A stretch of 64,000 nt of DNA, from contig NZ_JABBXA010000007.1 of the NCBI RefSeq assembly GCF_014161445.1, forward strand, positions 1-64,000, read 5' to 3'. The first letter of the stretch is position 1. Each line of letters opens with the position of its first letter. This document shows positions 35,026 through 44,108 of the stretch, in pieces. The DNA is from Microbispora sp. H13382 (GTDB lineage: Bacteria; Actinomycetota; Actinomycetes; Streptosporangiales; Streptosporangiaceae). The translations under genes were made by a program, and so were the position numbers. The notes under the pieces are model-generated. The model searched no databases and was not told the DNA's origin. It saw only the letters and a program-made list of their open reading frames with translations.

Positions 35026-36858
35026 TCAGACGGTGTCCACCTCCGCGTACGGGAGGCCGCCGGAGAGTTTGGGGTAGCCGGGGCCGCGGTCGAAGAAGGC
35101 GGCGGGGCGCGTCTCGCGCAGCCGCTCCCGCAGGCGCTCGGTCGCCTCCGTGTCCACGACGACGTCGTCGCGGGTGCCGGTCAGCACGACGCCGTAATCC
35201 TCCCGCGCGCCCTCGAACGAGACCTTCCCGTCGCGGACGTCGGCGGCCACCGTCTCGGCCGGGCGGTCGTAGGGCGAGCCCCAGCCGCCTCCGCCCGTCG
35301 TCCGGATGCGGATGACCTGCCCGGCGCGTACGGGGAAGTCGTCGACCAGGCCCTCCATCTCCACACCGTCCACGGTGACCTGGAAGGGACGGCCCGCCCG
35401 GCCGCCGTTCACGCCCCAGCACGACAGGATCGAGCGGTCGGCGATCGACATGAAGGAGGCGTCCCGCAACATGCGGATGTGCTTGTCGTAGCCGAGACCG
35501 CCGCGGAACTCCCCCGGGCCGCCGCTGTCCACGGCCAGGCCCAGCCGCTCCACCCGGAACGGCCAGCGTGCCTCGGCGAACTCCGCCGGGATGTTGCGGC
35601 TGTCGGGCACCACGTGGATGGTGTCCTCCCCGTCGGCGTACCAGCGCCCGCCCGACCCGCCGCCCAGCACCTCGCGCATGAGGTAGGGACCGTCGTCCGA
35701 TTCGCCGTACACGCCGGTGTAGCGGATGGTCTCCTGGTCGGCCGGCATGCGGCCGCCGGTCGCCTTGGCCAGCACGCCGGCCAGCACCCCGAGCAGGCGC
35801 AGGATCACGAACGTACGGGCGTTGGTGGGCGCGGGGAAGATCGGCGTGAGCAGCGTGCCCTTCTCCGGGAAGACCATCTTGATCAGCGGGACGACCCCCT
35901 CGTTCACGTCGAGCTCGGCCATCCGCTGGGGAGTGTCGGCGAGGTTGCGCAGGATCGGCGCCAGCCACTTCTTCAGGAAGACCCCGTCGGCGTAGTCGCC
36001 CGCGTGGTTGATCGGCCCCTTGGCCTGCGGCGAGGTGCCGGTGAAGTCGATGGTCAGCGGCGTGTCCGCCGAGTGGTCGACGGTGAGCGTGATCCGCTGG
36101 GCGTGCAGGCGCGGCTCGTCCACACCGTCGTGTTCGGCGTAGTCCTCCCAGACGTGCACCCCCTCGGGGATCTTGGCGAGCAGCTCGCGGCGGAACGTCT
36201 CGGTCGTCTTGCCGATGATCGCGTCGAAGCACGCCTCGACCGCCTCCCGGCCGTACCGGCCGAACAGCTCGCCGAGCCGCCGCGCGCCCATCAGGCAGGC
36301 CGAGCACTCGGCGTCGAGGTCGCCGGCGAGGCTGTCGGGCATGCGGGAGTTGCGCGTCATGATCGTGAGCGCGGCGCGGTTGGGCACCCCCTGGTCCCAC
36401 AGCTTGATCGGCGGGACCATCAGGCCCTCCTCGAACGCGCTGCGCGCGTGCGACGGCATGGAACCCGGCACGGCTCCGCCGATGTCGTCGTGGTGGCCGA
36501 ACGCCTGGACGAACGCGACGACCGCGCCCTCGTGGAAGACCGGCACCGTCACGCACAGGTCGGGCAGGTGGCCGATGCCGCCCTCGGACAGGTAGACGTC
36601 GTTGTGGAAGAACACGTCGCCCGGGCGCATCGTGTCCACCGGGAAGTCGCGGACGATCGGCTGAACCAGCGCCGAGTAGGACCGACCGGTCAGCTTGCGC
36701 ATCCGCGCGTCGTGGATGCCGGCGCGGAAGTCGTGGGCGTCGCGGATCATGGGCGACCTCGCCGTGCGCGCGATCGCCGTCTCCACCTCCTTCTCCACCG
36801 AGGCCAGCGTGCCTTCCACGATCTCCACGAGCACGGGGTCGGCGGTCCTACCGGTCAT
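35026..36858 (-). CDS. hyuB: Hydantoinase/oxoprolinase subunit B
   Basis: This is the beta-type subunit (610 residues) of an ATP-dependent amidohydrolase or carboxylase of the HyuA/HyuB family, which includes N-methylhydantoinase, oxoprolinase, caprolactamase and acetone carboxylase. Family blocks are RPGDVFFHNDVYLSEGG, AFGHHDDIGGAVPGSMP, DFTGTSPQAKGPINHA and RTTGGGGWGSP near the C-terminus. Its start overlaps the end of hyuA by 11 bases, so the two form one enzyme. The substrate is unclear: a lactam, hydantoin or ketone. Confidence 0.92.
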   Translation of the reverse strand: MTGRTADPVLVEIVEGTLASVEKEVETAIARTARSPMIRDAHDFRAGIHDARMRKLTGRSYSALVQPIVRDFPVDTMRPGDVFFHNDVYLSEGGIGHLPDLCVTVPVFHEGAVVAFVQAFGHHDDIGGAVPGSMPSHARSAFEEGLMVPPIKLWDQGVPNRAALTIMTRNSRMPDSLAGDLDAECSACLMGARRLGELFGRYGREAVEACFDAIIGKTTETFRRELLAKIPEGVHVWEDYAEHDGVDEPRLHAQRITLTVDHSADTPLTIDFTGTSPQAKGPINHAGDYADGVFLKKWLAPILRNLADTPQRMAELDVNEGVVPLIKMVFPEKGTLLTPIFPAPTNARTFVILRLLGVLAGVLAKATGGRMPADQETIRYTGVYGESDDGPYLMREVLGGGSGGRWYADGEDTIHVVPDSRNIPAEFAEARWPFRVERLGLAVDSGGPGEFRGGLGYDKHIRMLRDASFMSIADRSILSCWGVNGGRAGRPFQVTVDGVEMEGLVDDFPVRAGQVIRIRTTGGGGWGSPYDRPAETVAADVRDGKVSFEGAREDYGVVLTGTRDDVVVDTEATERLRERLRETRPAAFFDRGPGYPKLSGGLPYAEVDTV

Positions 36859-38893
36859 CGCTCACCACCACGAGGTTGCCGTAGTCGTCCATGGTCGCCG
36901 TGAAGCCGGGGTGCACCGGCAGGGTCGAGCCGTACTCCTCGATCACGGCGGGGCCGTGCACGACCGCGCCCGCGCCGAGGTCGCCCCGGCGGTAGGTCAC
37001 GGTCCGGCCCCACCGTTCGTAGTACACGTCGCGGGTCGCGACCGGGCTCGGCTCGTCCTCCTGGCGGGGCCTGCGCGCGATCTTCGGCCGGACGATCGGG
37101 CCGATGCCGGACACCCGGAGGTTGACCCACTCGACGGCGTGGCTGGGATCGTCACGGTAGCCGTATCCGTAGAGCCTCTCGTGCTCGGCGTGGAACCGCT
37201 CGGCGACCGCGCCGAGCCATGCCTCGTCCACGGGGCCGTCGGGGGCGGCCACCCGCACCTCGTACGCCTGGCCGTAGTAGCGCAGGTCGGCGCTGCGCGC
37301 GTACACGTGCTCGGCGAAGCCCTCGCGGTCGAGCGCGGCCGCGGCCTCGGCCTCCAGGTCGCCGAGGATCTCGGCGACCGCCTCGGGCGAGGGGTCGCGG
37401 GAGACGTGCGTGCGGACGTAGTCGTTCTTCACGTCCACGGTGAGCAGGCCGAACGCGGACACGTTCCCGGGGTCCGGCGGGACGATCGCAGCCGGCAGGC
37501 CGAGGATGTCGATGAGGCGGCAGGCGAGCAGCGGCCCGGAGCCGCCGAAGGCGACCATCGGGAAGTCCCGCACGTCGAGGCCGCGCTGCACGGTGATCTG
37601 CCGGATCGCGTTCGACTGGTTGAACGCGCTGATCTCCAGGATCCCGGTGGCGCAGCGCTCCGGGGTCAGCCCCAGCCGGCCCGCCAGCGCCGTCACGCCC
37701 GCCCGCGCGGCGGCGACGTCGAGCGGGATCTCACCACCGAGCAGATGCGGGGGCACCCGGCCGAGGAAGACGTGCGCGTCGGTCACCGTCACCTCGGTGC
37801 CGCCCCTGCCGTAGCAGATCGGGCCGGGATCCGCGCCCGCCGACCTCGGGCCGACCTTCAGCGTCCCCTCGGGCGAGATCCAGGCGATCGACCCGCCGCC
37901 CGCCCCGACCGTGACGATGTCGATCATGGGGATCTTGCACGGGTAGCGGCCGATGCTGCCCTCGGTCGTCAGCGACGGCTCCCCGTCCACCACGACCGCC
38001 ACGTCCGTCGAGGTGCCGCCACCGTCGAGGGTGATGACGCTCGGGTGCCCGGCGGTCCCCGCGACGAGCGCCGCGCCGAGCGCCCCCGCCGCCGGGCCGG
38101 ACAGCACGGTCGTGATCGGCTGGTGCACCACCTCGGCCGCCGACAGCACGCCGCCGTTGCTCTTCATGACCGAGAACGGCCGGCCGAGCCGCTCCGACAG
38201 GTTGTCGATGTACCGCCGCATGATCGGCTTGACGGCCGCGTCCACCAGCGTGGTCACCGACCGCTCGTACTCGCGGTACTCCCGCAGCACGTCGCTCGAC
38301 AGCGACACGACCGCCTCGGGGTGCTCGCGTTCCAGCACCTCGCGCATCCGCCGTTCGTGCCCGGGATTGGCGTAGGAGTGCAGGAAGCACACCCCGATCG
38401 CGGTGACGCCGCGCTCCCTGAACCACCGGGCGGCCCGTACGGCCTGCGCCTCGTCGAACGGCCGGACCTCCCGGCCGAGGTGGTCGAGCCGTCCCCCGAC
38501 GGTACGCACCCGGTGCACGGGCACGATCCGCGGGGGTTTGACCCAGAAATAGGAGTTGCCGTAGCCGTCCGGCACGCTCTGCCGGGCGATCTCCAGGACG
38601 AACTCGAAGCCCTCCGTGGTGACGAAACCCAGATGTGACGTGCCGTCCGGGCGGTCCTCCAGCAACTGGTTGGTGGCGACGGTGGTGCCGTGGACGAGGG
38701 CGGAGACGGCGTCGAGGGCATGGGACCCCGCGTGGGCCTCGAGCACCTTGTGCACGCCTGCCATGAACCCGTCGGCCGGGTTGGCGGGAGTCGAGGGAGT
38801 CTTGGTCGTGACGATCCGGCCGGACTCCTCGTCGACGAGCACGACGTCGGTGAAGGTGCCGCCCGTGTCGACCCCGATGCGGACGCTAGGCAT
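36848..38893 (-). CDS. hyuA: Hydantoinase/oxoprolinase subunit A
   Basis: This is the ATP-binding subunit (681 residues) with the actin-like fold. The N-terminal phosphate loop is IGVDTGGTFTDVVLVD, the second nucleotide loop is VITLDGGGTSTDVAVV, and GTTVATNQLLE and FGGSGPLLACRL are also typical. It starts at ATG 38893 and is followed directly by hyuB. It would phosphorylate the substrate amide or carbonyl so that subunit B can complete hydrolysis or carboxylation. No regulator is adjacent. A link with the pyrimidine-type genes elsewhere in the window is possible but unsupported. Confidence 0.93.
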   Translation of the reverse strand: MPSVRIGVDTGGTFTDVVLVDEESGRIVTTKTPSTPANPADGFMAGVHKVLEAHAGSHALDAVSALVHGTTVATNQLLEDRPDGTSHLGFVTTEGFEFVLEIARQSVPDGYGNSYFWVKPPRIVPVHRVRTVGGRLDHLGREVRPFDEAQAVRAARWFRERGVTAIGVCFLHSYANPGHERRMREVLEREHPEAVVSLSSDVLREYREYERSVTTLVDAAVKPIMRRYIDNLSERLGRPFSVMKSNGGVLSAAEVVHQPITTVLSGPAAGALGAALVAGTAGHPSVITLDGGGTSTDVAVVVDGEPSLTTEGSIGRYPCKIPMIDIVTVGAGGGSIAWISPEGTLKVGPRSAGADPGPICYGRGGTEVTVTDAHVFLGRVPPHLLGGEIPLDVAAARAGVTALAGRLGLTPERCATGILEISAFNQSNAIRQITVQRGLDVRDFPMVAFGGSGPLLACRLIDILGLPAAIVPPDPGNVSAFGLLTVDVKNDYVRTHVSRDPSPEAVAEILGDLEAEAAAALDREGFAEHVYARSADLRYYGQAYEVRVAAPDGPVDEAWLGAVAERFHAEHERLYGYGYRDDPSHAVEWVNLRVSGIGPIVRPKIARRPRQEDEPSPVATRDVYYERWGRTVTYRRGDLGAGAVVHGPAVIEEYGSTLPVHPGFTATMDDYGNLVVVSDDR

Positions 38894-38987
38894 GCTCAGT
38901 GTTTACCGACCGCCGCCGATCGGAAGAACCGGCGCACTCTGCCGAAGAATCGCCGTCCTGTCGTCACACCCTGCCCGGACGGGCGAC

Positions 38988-39662
38988 TCAGACGGCGCAG
39001 GTGCCGTCGTCGCAGTCCTCGCCCGCCGTGCCTGCCGTCGTGCCCGCCGCCGCTGCCTCCTGGGCCGTACGCGCCTCGACCTCCCGCAGGGCGGCCACGA
39101 GCGTCTCGACGGGCTGCGCGCCCGAGACGGCGAACTTCTCCTCGAACAGGAACAGCGGGACGGCGCGGACGCCGAGCGCGCGGGCGCGGGCCAGTTCGGC
39201 GCGCACCTGCTCGGCGCCCTCCCCGGTGTCCTCGACGCCGGTCTCGGCGGCGAGCTTCGCCAGCGTGGCGGGGTCGCCGACGTCGAGGCCGTCGGTGAAG
39301 TGGGCGCGGAAGAGCCGGTCGGCCATGTCCCCGTCCCGCCCCGCGCGCCCGGCCAGCCAGATCAGCCGGTGCGCCTCGAACGTGCCGGCCGCGACCGCCC
39401 GGTCGAATCGGAGCTCCAGCCCGTCCTGCGCCGCCACACCCGTCACGTGACCGGTCATCTGGGCCACCCGGTCGGCGCCGCCGAACTTGCGCTCGAGCGC
39501 GCGCAGCAGCGGCTCACCGCTGGAGACGCCGTCCGGGTCGAGCTGGAACGGACGGTGGGCGACCTCGACGTCGCCGTCGAAGGCCCGGACGGCCTGCCGG
39601 AGCCGGTGGTGGCCGATGTAGCACCAAGGACACACGACATCGGAGAAGATCTCTACTTTCAC
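38988..39662 (-). CDS. DsbA-family (FrnE-like) oxidoreductase
   Basis: This cytoplasmic thioredoxin-fold protein has 224 residues from the GTG at 39662, with GGGA eight bases before it. The active site CPWC is at 11-14 (EIFSDVVCPWCYIG), and the cis-Pro region is GVRAVPLFLFE. The C-terminal CDDGTC adds a second cysteine pair, as in FrnE proteins, which act as disulfide isomerases or polyketide-related oxidoreductases. TTG 39674 is the alternative start. There is no signal peptide. Confidence 0.9.
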   Translation of the reverse strand: MKVEIFSDVVCPWCYIGHHRLRQAVRAFDGDVEVAHRPFQLDPDGVSSGEPLLRALERKFGGADRVAQMTGHVTGVAAQDGLELRFDRAVAAGTFEAHRLIWLAGRAGRDGDMADRLFRAHFTDGLDVGDPATLAKLAAETGVEDTGEGAEQVRAELARARALGVRAVPLFLFEEKFAVSGAQPVETLVAALREVEARTAQEAAAAGTTAGTAGEDCDDGTCAV

Positions 39663-39718
39663 GACATGTCCCAACCCGCGGCACCGACCGCCGATTCCCC
39701 GGCCGCGCCTGCCGGCGG

Positions 39719-40390
39719 CTATCGCCGGCGGCTCTGGCGTCCGAGGAGCCAGCCGATGACGGCGCTGCCGAGCGCGACCCCGGCACCGGTCCCGAACGCC
39801 GCGAGCATCGTCCAGGCCGGCACCCCCTGACGGGGCGCGGCCGGGGCCTCGCGGGTGAACACCCGCGGCGCGGCCTCCCCTGCAACGGCCTCCCCTGTCA
39901 CGGGCGCGGTCACGGCGTCAGCGGACTCGGCGGGAACGGCAGGCACGGCGGGAACCGACAGCAGGTGCCGCTCGACGGCGGCGAAGAACTCGCCCGCGGT
40001 CTTCTTGGCGACCGAGGCGAGCATCCGCTGCCCCACACCGCCGATCATGCCGCCGACCACGGCCTCGGCGTCGTAGTCGATCCGGGTGCCGCCCCCGGCG
40101 TCGCTGAGCCGTACGGCCACGGTCGCCTCGACGGTGCCGGGGGCGCCCTGCCCGCGCGCGCCGAGCGTGAACCGGTCCGGCTCCTCCTGGTCGCGCAGCG
40201 CGACCTCGCCCTGGTAGACGCCCTTGATCGAGGCGACCCCCGCGGTCACCGTCATCGCGTACACGTTCTCGCCTGTCGTCTCCAGGCGCTCGCAGCCGGG
40301 GATCGTCCGCACCAGGACGCCGGGGTCCTGGAGGGCGTCCCAGACCCGCTTGCGCTCCGCCGCGACCAGCGCGCTGCCCGAGACCTTCAT
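39719..40390 (-). CDS. CoxG-like SRPBCC protein with membrane tail
   Basis: This is a START-like (SRPBCC) protein of the carbon-monoxide-dehydrogenase subunit G family, 223 residues. The N-terminal domain has KRVWDALQDPGVLVRTIPGC, GVYQGEVALRD and RIDYDAEAVVGGMIGGVGQR. After an Ala/Pro/Val-rich linker a C-terminal membrane helix (WTMLAAFGTGAGVALGSAVI) anchors it. CoxG proteins help tether or mature coxL-type molybdenum hydroxylases, and such an enzyme lies about 5 kb away at 45.7-49.4 kb. The physical link is therefore suggestive only. Confidence 0.87.
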   Translation of the reverse strand: MKVSGSALVAAERKRVWDALQDPGVLVRTIPGCERLETTGENVYAMTVTAGVASIKGVYQGEVALRDQEEPDRFTLGARGQGAPGTVEATVAVRLSDAGGGTRIDYDAEAVVGGMIGGVGQRMLASVAKKTAGEFFAAVERHLLSVPAVPAVPAESADAVTAPVTGEAVAGEAAPRVFTREAPAAPRQGVPAWTMLAAFGTGAGVALGSAVIGWLLGRQSRRR

Positions 40391-40509
40391 GGGCCACCTC
40401 CGATGCCGAGCACCCTAGAAAATCACCTGTCCGGCGAGAACGGCAAGATCTGCCCCGGCACGGCGCGGCGGTCGTGCAGAGTTCACATGCCCTCGCGGCG
40501 CGGGCGGGA

Positions 40510-41046
40510 CTACAGGGGCGCCGCGGCCACCTCGGAGGACCTGGAGGAGGGCCTGGGGGGCTGGGACAGCGCGACCTCGCGGCAGGTGTTGCGGCTGACC
40601 ACCGCGAGCAGCGAGCGGAGCGTCTCCACCTCCTCCGGCGTCAGGCCGTCGGAGATCCGGCGGTGGAGCTCCTCCTCGACGCGGCGGACCTCGGGGCGCA
40701 GGGCGTCGCCCTTGGGCGTCGTGCTCACCACGCTGACCCGCCGGTTGGCGGGGGACGGCGTGCGGCTCACGAGCCCGCTGCGCTCCAGCCGCTGCAGGCT
40801 CTTGGTCATCGTGGACATGTCGATGCCCAGCGCCGCGGCGAGCTTGTTCTGCGACATCGGGCCGTTCTCCCACAGCCTGCCGAGCACCCGGTCCTGCCCG
40901 GGATAGAGGCCGATCTCCGCGAGCAGGGCGGCGAGCAGGACGCGGTGGCCCAGGGCCGCCTGCGCCATCAGGCAGCTCAGGCTGTCGGAACCCTCTCCCT
41001 GCGGCACTTCGCACGCCCTCGCGTCGCCGGTCAGCGCATCCACCAT
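40510..41046 (-). CDS. MarR-family transcriptional regulator
   Basis: This winged-helix regulator of 178 residues has ENGPMSQNKLAAALGIDMST as recognition region and RRVSVVSTTPKGDAL as the wing. ATG 41046 (or GTG 41049) follows a strong GGAGGAGGGG. A proline/serine-rich tail ends the protein. It is divergent from an Old Yellow Enzyme, with three related TTGGNCGNCCAA-type sites between them, so it probably represses both genes and responds to an electrophile or aromatic ligand. Confidence 0.9.
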   Translation of the reverse strand: MVDALTGDARACEVPQGEGSDSLSCLMAQAALGHRVLLAALLAEIGLYPGQDRVLGRLWENGPMSQNKLAAALGIDMSTMTKSLQRLERSGLVSRTPSPANRRVSVVSTTPKGDALRPEVRRVEEELHRRISDGLTPEEVETLRSLLAVVSRNTCREVALSQPPRPSSRSSEVAAAPL

Positions 41047-41085
41047 CACGACCCCTCCTCCGCGATCAGCCTACCCGTTTGCATA

Positions 41086-41137
41086 TTGGTCGGCCAAGTT
41101 GTATGACTTTCATTGGCCGACCAAGTTTGCCGACCAA
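41086..41137. promoter_or_regulatory. Cluster of three MarR-type operator copies
   Basis: TTGGTCGGCCAA (41086-41097) and TTGGCCGACCAA (41113-41124) are exact reverse complements of each other, and TTGCCGACCAA (41127-41137) is a third, shorter copy. All lie between the divergent MarR and Old Yellow Enzyme genes. Centres of the first two are 27 bases apart. Confidence 0.75.
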
Positions 41138-41172
41138 GTTGACTGGCCACCTTGACACGAAAGGACACGATC

Positions 41173-42237
41173 ATGCCGTTCACCTCCTTCGAGCTGGGTT
41201 CCCTCCGTCTGCCGAACCGCCTCGTCATGGCGCCCATGACGCGGTCACGCTCGTACGTGGCCGGAATCCCCTCTCCGCTCACCGCGCTCTACTACGCCCA
41301 GCGCGCCTCGGCCGGCCTGATCGTCACCGAGGGCGTCCAGCCGAGCCCCGCCGGGCAGGGCTACATGGACACGCCGGGGTTGCACACCGACGAGCAGGTC
41401 GCGGGGTGGCGTGAGGTGACCGACGCCGTCCACGCGGCGGGCGGCAGGATCGTCGCCCAGATCATGCACGCGGGCGGGGCCGGCCATCCCGCGAACACCG
41501 GCAGGCTTCCCGTCGCCCCCTCGGCCGTACGGGTCGGGGGGCAGATCTTCACGCCGTCAGGCCTTCAGGACACGCCGGTGCCGGTCGCGTTGTCCACCGC
41601 CGAAGTGGAGGCCACGGTCCGCGACTTCGCCGCCGCCGCGCGGCGCGCGGTGGACGCCGGGTTCGACGGGGTCGAGCTCCACGGGGCCAACGGTTACCTG
41701 ATCCACCAGTTCCTGTCCCGCAACGCCAACCTGCGCGACGACCGCTACGGCGGGACGGTGTCCGGCCGCATCCGGTTCGCGGTGGAGACCGCCCGGGCCG
41801 TCGCCGAGGAGATCGGCCCCGACCGGGTGGGCATCCGCCTGTCCCCCCGGAACGGCGCCCAGGGACTGGCCGAGGACGACGCGCACGAGCTCTACCCCGC
41901 CCTGGTGTCCGCGCTCGCCGAACTCGACCTGGTCTATCTGCACCTGGTGGCGACCGGCGGCGACGAGCTCAACGCGCGGATCCGCGACCTGTGGCCGAAC
42001 GCCCTCATCGTCAACGACCCCGCGGCCACCGACCCGGCGTCCGCCGCGGAGCGGCTGCTGGGCTGGGGCGCCGACCTGGTCGCGCTGGGCAAGTCCTTCC
42101 TGGCCAACCCCGACCTGCCGCTGCGCCTGCGGGTCGGCGCACCGCTGAACGAGGCGGATCTGAGCACCGCCTTCGGCGGCGACCACCGCGGCTACACCGA
42201 CTATCCGACGCTCGCCCTCCACCCCGCCGCGGCGTAG
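41173..42237 (+). CDS. Old Yellow Enzyme family NADH:flavin oxidoreductase
   Basis: This FMN-dependent ene-reductase has 354 residues from ATG 41173 (AAAGGA eight bases upstream). Typical blocks are LPNRLVMAPMTRSR, QIMHAGGAGHP, DGVELHGANGYLIHQFLS and DDRYGGTVSGRIRF. It reduces activated C=C bonds in the cytoplasm; the physiological substrate is unknown. The divergent MarR regulator and the operator cluster in its promoter suggest induction by electrophiles. A strong hairpin follows the gene. Confidence 0.93.
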   Translation: MPFTSFELGSLRLPNRLVMAPMTRSRSYVAGIPSPLTALYYAQRASAGLIVTEGVQPSPAGQGYMDTPGLHTDEQVAGWREVTDAVHAAGGRIVAQIMHAGGAGHPANTGRLPVAPSAVRVGGQIFTPSGLQDTPVPVALSTAEVEATVRDFAAAARRAVDAGFDGVELHGANGYLIHQFLSRNANLRDDRYGGTVSGRIRFAVETARAVAEEIGPDRVGIRLSPRNGAQGLAEDDAHELYPALVSALAELDLVYLHLVATGGDELNARIRDLWPNALIVNDPAATDPASAAERLLGWGADLVALGKSFLANPDLPLRLRVGAPLNEADLSTAFGGDHRGYTDYPTLALHPAAA

Positions 42238-42251
42238 CCGGCACACGGGAC

Positions 42252-42288
42252 GCGAAGACCTCCGGTTCGGCGAACCGGAGGTCTTCGC
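42252..42288. terminator. Strong hairpin terminator after the Old Yellow Enzyme gene
   Basis: GAAGACCTCCGGTTCG (42254-42269) and CGAACCGGAGGTCTTC (42271-42286) are perfect complements, extended by two pairs on the outside, giving an 18-base inverted repeat. It begins 15 bases after the stop codon. Confidence 0.85.
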
Positions 42289-42630
42289 CGTTCCCGCGTC
42301 CCGTTCCCCGCGGTTCTCAACCGCGCGGCGTACGGGCGAATCAGCCGTGCGGCGGACGCGCTACTTGTCGGTGTTCGTCCATTCTTGATCCCGTGCCTCC
42401 CCAGGAGGCGCTCCCGGCGGGACGGGACCCGTGTCCCTGGCGGCCGGGACGATCCGACCGCAATCGTCGGTACTGCAAGAAACGGGGTTCCGGCCCCCGC
42501 GAACCGGGGTCCGGACGGCACTCCGCCCGGCTGTGACGAAGATCGCACGTCGCGGGGCCCTAATGCTCTACAGCTTGTAGTACTACTTGTTATAGGACTA
42601 CGGGCCGTAGAGCTCCGGTGTGAGGGAGAC
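42289..42630. promoter_or_regulatory. cydA upstream region with three CTAC/GTAG palindromes
   Basis: This 342-base stretch holds no gene. Its last 70 bases contain three perfect palindromes built on CTAC/GTAG: CTACA-GCT-TGTAG (42568-42580), GTAGTACTAC (42577-42586) and CTACGG-G-CCGTAG (42598-42610). The last ends 20 bases before the cydA ATG. They look like a multi-site operator controlling cytochrome bd. The half-sites recall those of BlaI/MecI-type repressors. No Rex-type TTGTGA-style box is present. Confidence 0.6.
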
Positions 42631-44097
42631 ATGGACGCGCTTGACCTGGCACGGTGGCAGTTCGGGGTGACCACCGTGTACCACTTTCTCTTCGTACCCC
42701 TGACGATCGGACTGGGCGTCTACGTCGCCGGACTCCAGACCGCCTGGCTACGTACGGGCAAGGAGCACTACCTCAGGCTCACGAAGTTCTTCGGCAAGCT
42801 CTTTCTGATCAACTTCGCCATGGGCGTCGTCACCGGCATCGTCCAGGAGTTCCAGTTCGGGATGAACTGGAGCGAGTACTCGACCTTCGTCGGCGACGTG
42901 TTCGGCGCCCCGCTGGCGCTGGAGGCGCTGCTCGCGTTCTTCCTGGAGTCGACGTTCCTCGGATTGTGGATCTTCGGCTGGGACCGGCTGCCCAAGCGGA
43001 TCCACCTCGCCTGCCTGTGGGCCGCCGTCATCGGGTCCAACCTGTCGGCGTACTTCATCCTCGCGGCCAACGCCTGGATGAAGCACCCGGTCGGCTACGA
43101 GGTCGTGGACGGCAAAGCCAGGATGACCGACCTGTGGGCCGTCCTGACCAACTCCACGGCCCTCGCCCAGGTGCCGCACGTGGTCGCCGCCTCGTTCGTC
43201 GTGGCGGGCGGGTTCGTCATCGCCGTCACGGGCTACCGCATCCTGCGCGAGCGCGGCCTCGGCCTGGTGCCCGGCCGCGGGAACGCCAGGGCCGTCCAGG
43301 ACGCGACCGTGCCCATGCGCCGCCTGCCGGACATGTGGCGGACCAGCCTGCGCGCCGCGCTCGTCATGACGGCGATCGCGGGGGCCGTCGTCGCCGGCAG
43401 CGGCGACCTGTCCGGCCAGCTGCTGCGCGAGCAGCAGCCGATGAAGCTCGCCGCGGCGGAGGGCCTGCGCCACGACACCGCCGGCGCGCCGTTCTCGATC
43501 GCGCCCGGCGTCGAGGTGCCCGGCCTGCTCAGCCTGCTCGCCGCGCACGACCCCGGCGCGACGATCCAGGGCGTCGACGACGTCCAGGCGCGGTACGAGA
43601 AGGCCTTCGGGCCGGCCGACTACATCCCGAACCTGCCGGTCGTCTTCTGGTCGTTCCGTGTGATGATCGGCTTCGGCATGGCCACGGTGGGCCTTTCCGT
43701 GCTCGGCCTGTGGCTGACCCGGCCCCGGCGCCGGCAGGGTGGCGCCGCGAAGCCGGTGCCCGACTGGTTCGCCCGCCTCTGCGTGCTGGCGCTCCCGCTG
43801 CCCACCGCGGCGATCGTCGCCGGCTGGCTGCTCAGCGAGATCGGCCGTCAGCCGTGGACCGTACAGGGCGAGCTCATGACCGCCGCCAGCGTGTCGCCCG
43901 GCGTCTCGCTCGGCGAGGTCGCGATCACCCTGGCCGTCTTCACGGTCCTGTACGGCGTGCTGGCGGTGGCCGAGGGCGTGCTGCTGGTGCGTCACGTCAA
44001 GGCGGGCCCGGAGCTGCCTCCGGTCGAGGCCGCGCCCGCCGGCGCCGTTCCCGCCCACTCCGACGAGGCGCGGCTCATGCCGACGCTCATGTACTGA
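42631..44097 (+). CDS. cydA: Cytochrome bd ubiquinol/menaquinol oxidase subunit I
   Basis: This is the heme-bearing subunit of the high-affinity terminal oxidase, 488 residues and about nine helices. Heme ligands and quinol features are visible: H18 (TVYHFLFVPLTIGLG), H183 (AQVPHVVAASF), and the conserved ESTFLGLWIFGWDRLPK and EIGRQPWTVQGEL. The Q-loop is of the short type. The ATG at 42631 has GGGAG upstream, and cydB follows after 11 bases. In actinomycetes the oxidase uses menaquinol and supports growth at low oxygen. The upstream palindromes suggest dedicated repression. Confidence 0.97.
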   Translation: MDALDLARWQFGVTTVYHFLFVPLTIGLGVYVAGLQTAWLRTGKEHYLRLTKFFGKLFLINFAMGVVTGIVQEFQFGMNWSEYSTFVGDVFGAPLALEALLAFFLESTFLGLWIFGWDRLPKRIHLACLWAAVIGSNLSAYFILAANAWMKHPVGYEVVDGKARMTDLWAVLTNSTALAQVPHVVAASFVVAGGFVIAVTGYRILRERGLGLVPGRGNARAVQDATVPMRRLPDMWRTSLRAALVMTAIAGAVVAGSGDLSGQLLREQQPMKLAAAEGLRHDTAGAPFSIAPGVEVPGLLSLLAAHDPGATIQGVDDVQARYEKAFGPADYIPNLPVVFWSFRVMIGFGMATVGLSVLGLWLTRPRRRQGGAAKPVPDWFARLCVLALPLPTAAIVAGWLLSEIGRQPWTVQGELMTAASVSPGVSLGEVAITLAVFTVLYGVLAVAEGVLLVRHVKAGPELPPVEAAPAGAVPAHSDEARLMPTLMY

Positions 44098-44108
44098 GGA
44101 GTCACGAG

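Noticed and set aside
35026..38893. HyuA/HyuB as part of the pyrimidine-type pathway
   Set aside because: The family has many substrates, and no regulator, overlap or shared site links it to the PucR locus or the amidohydrolase.
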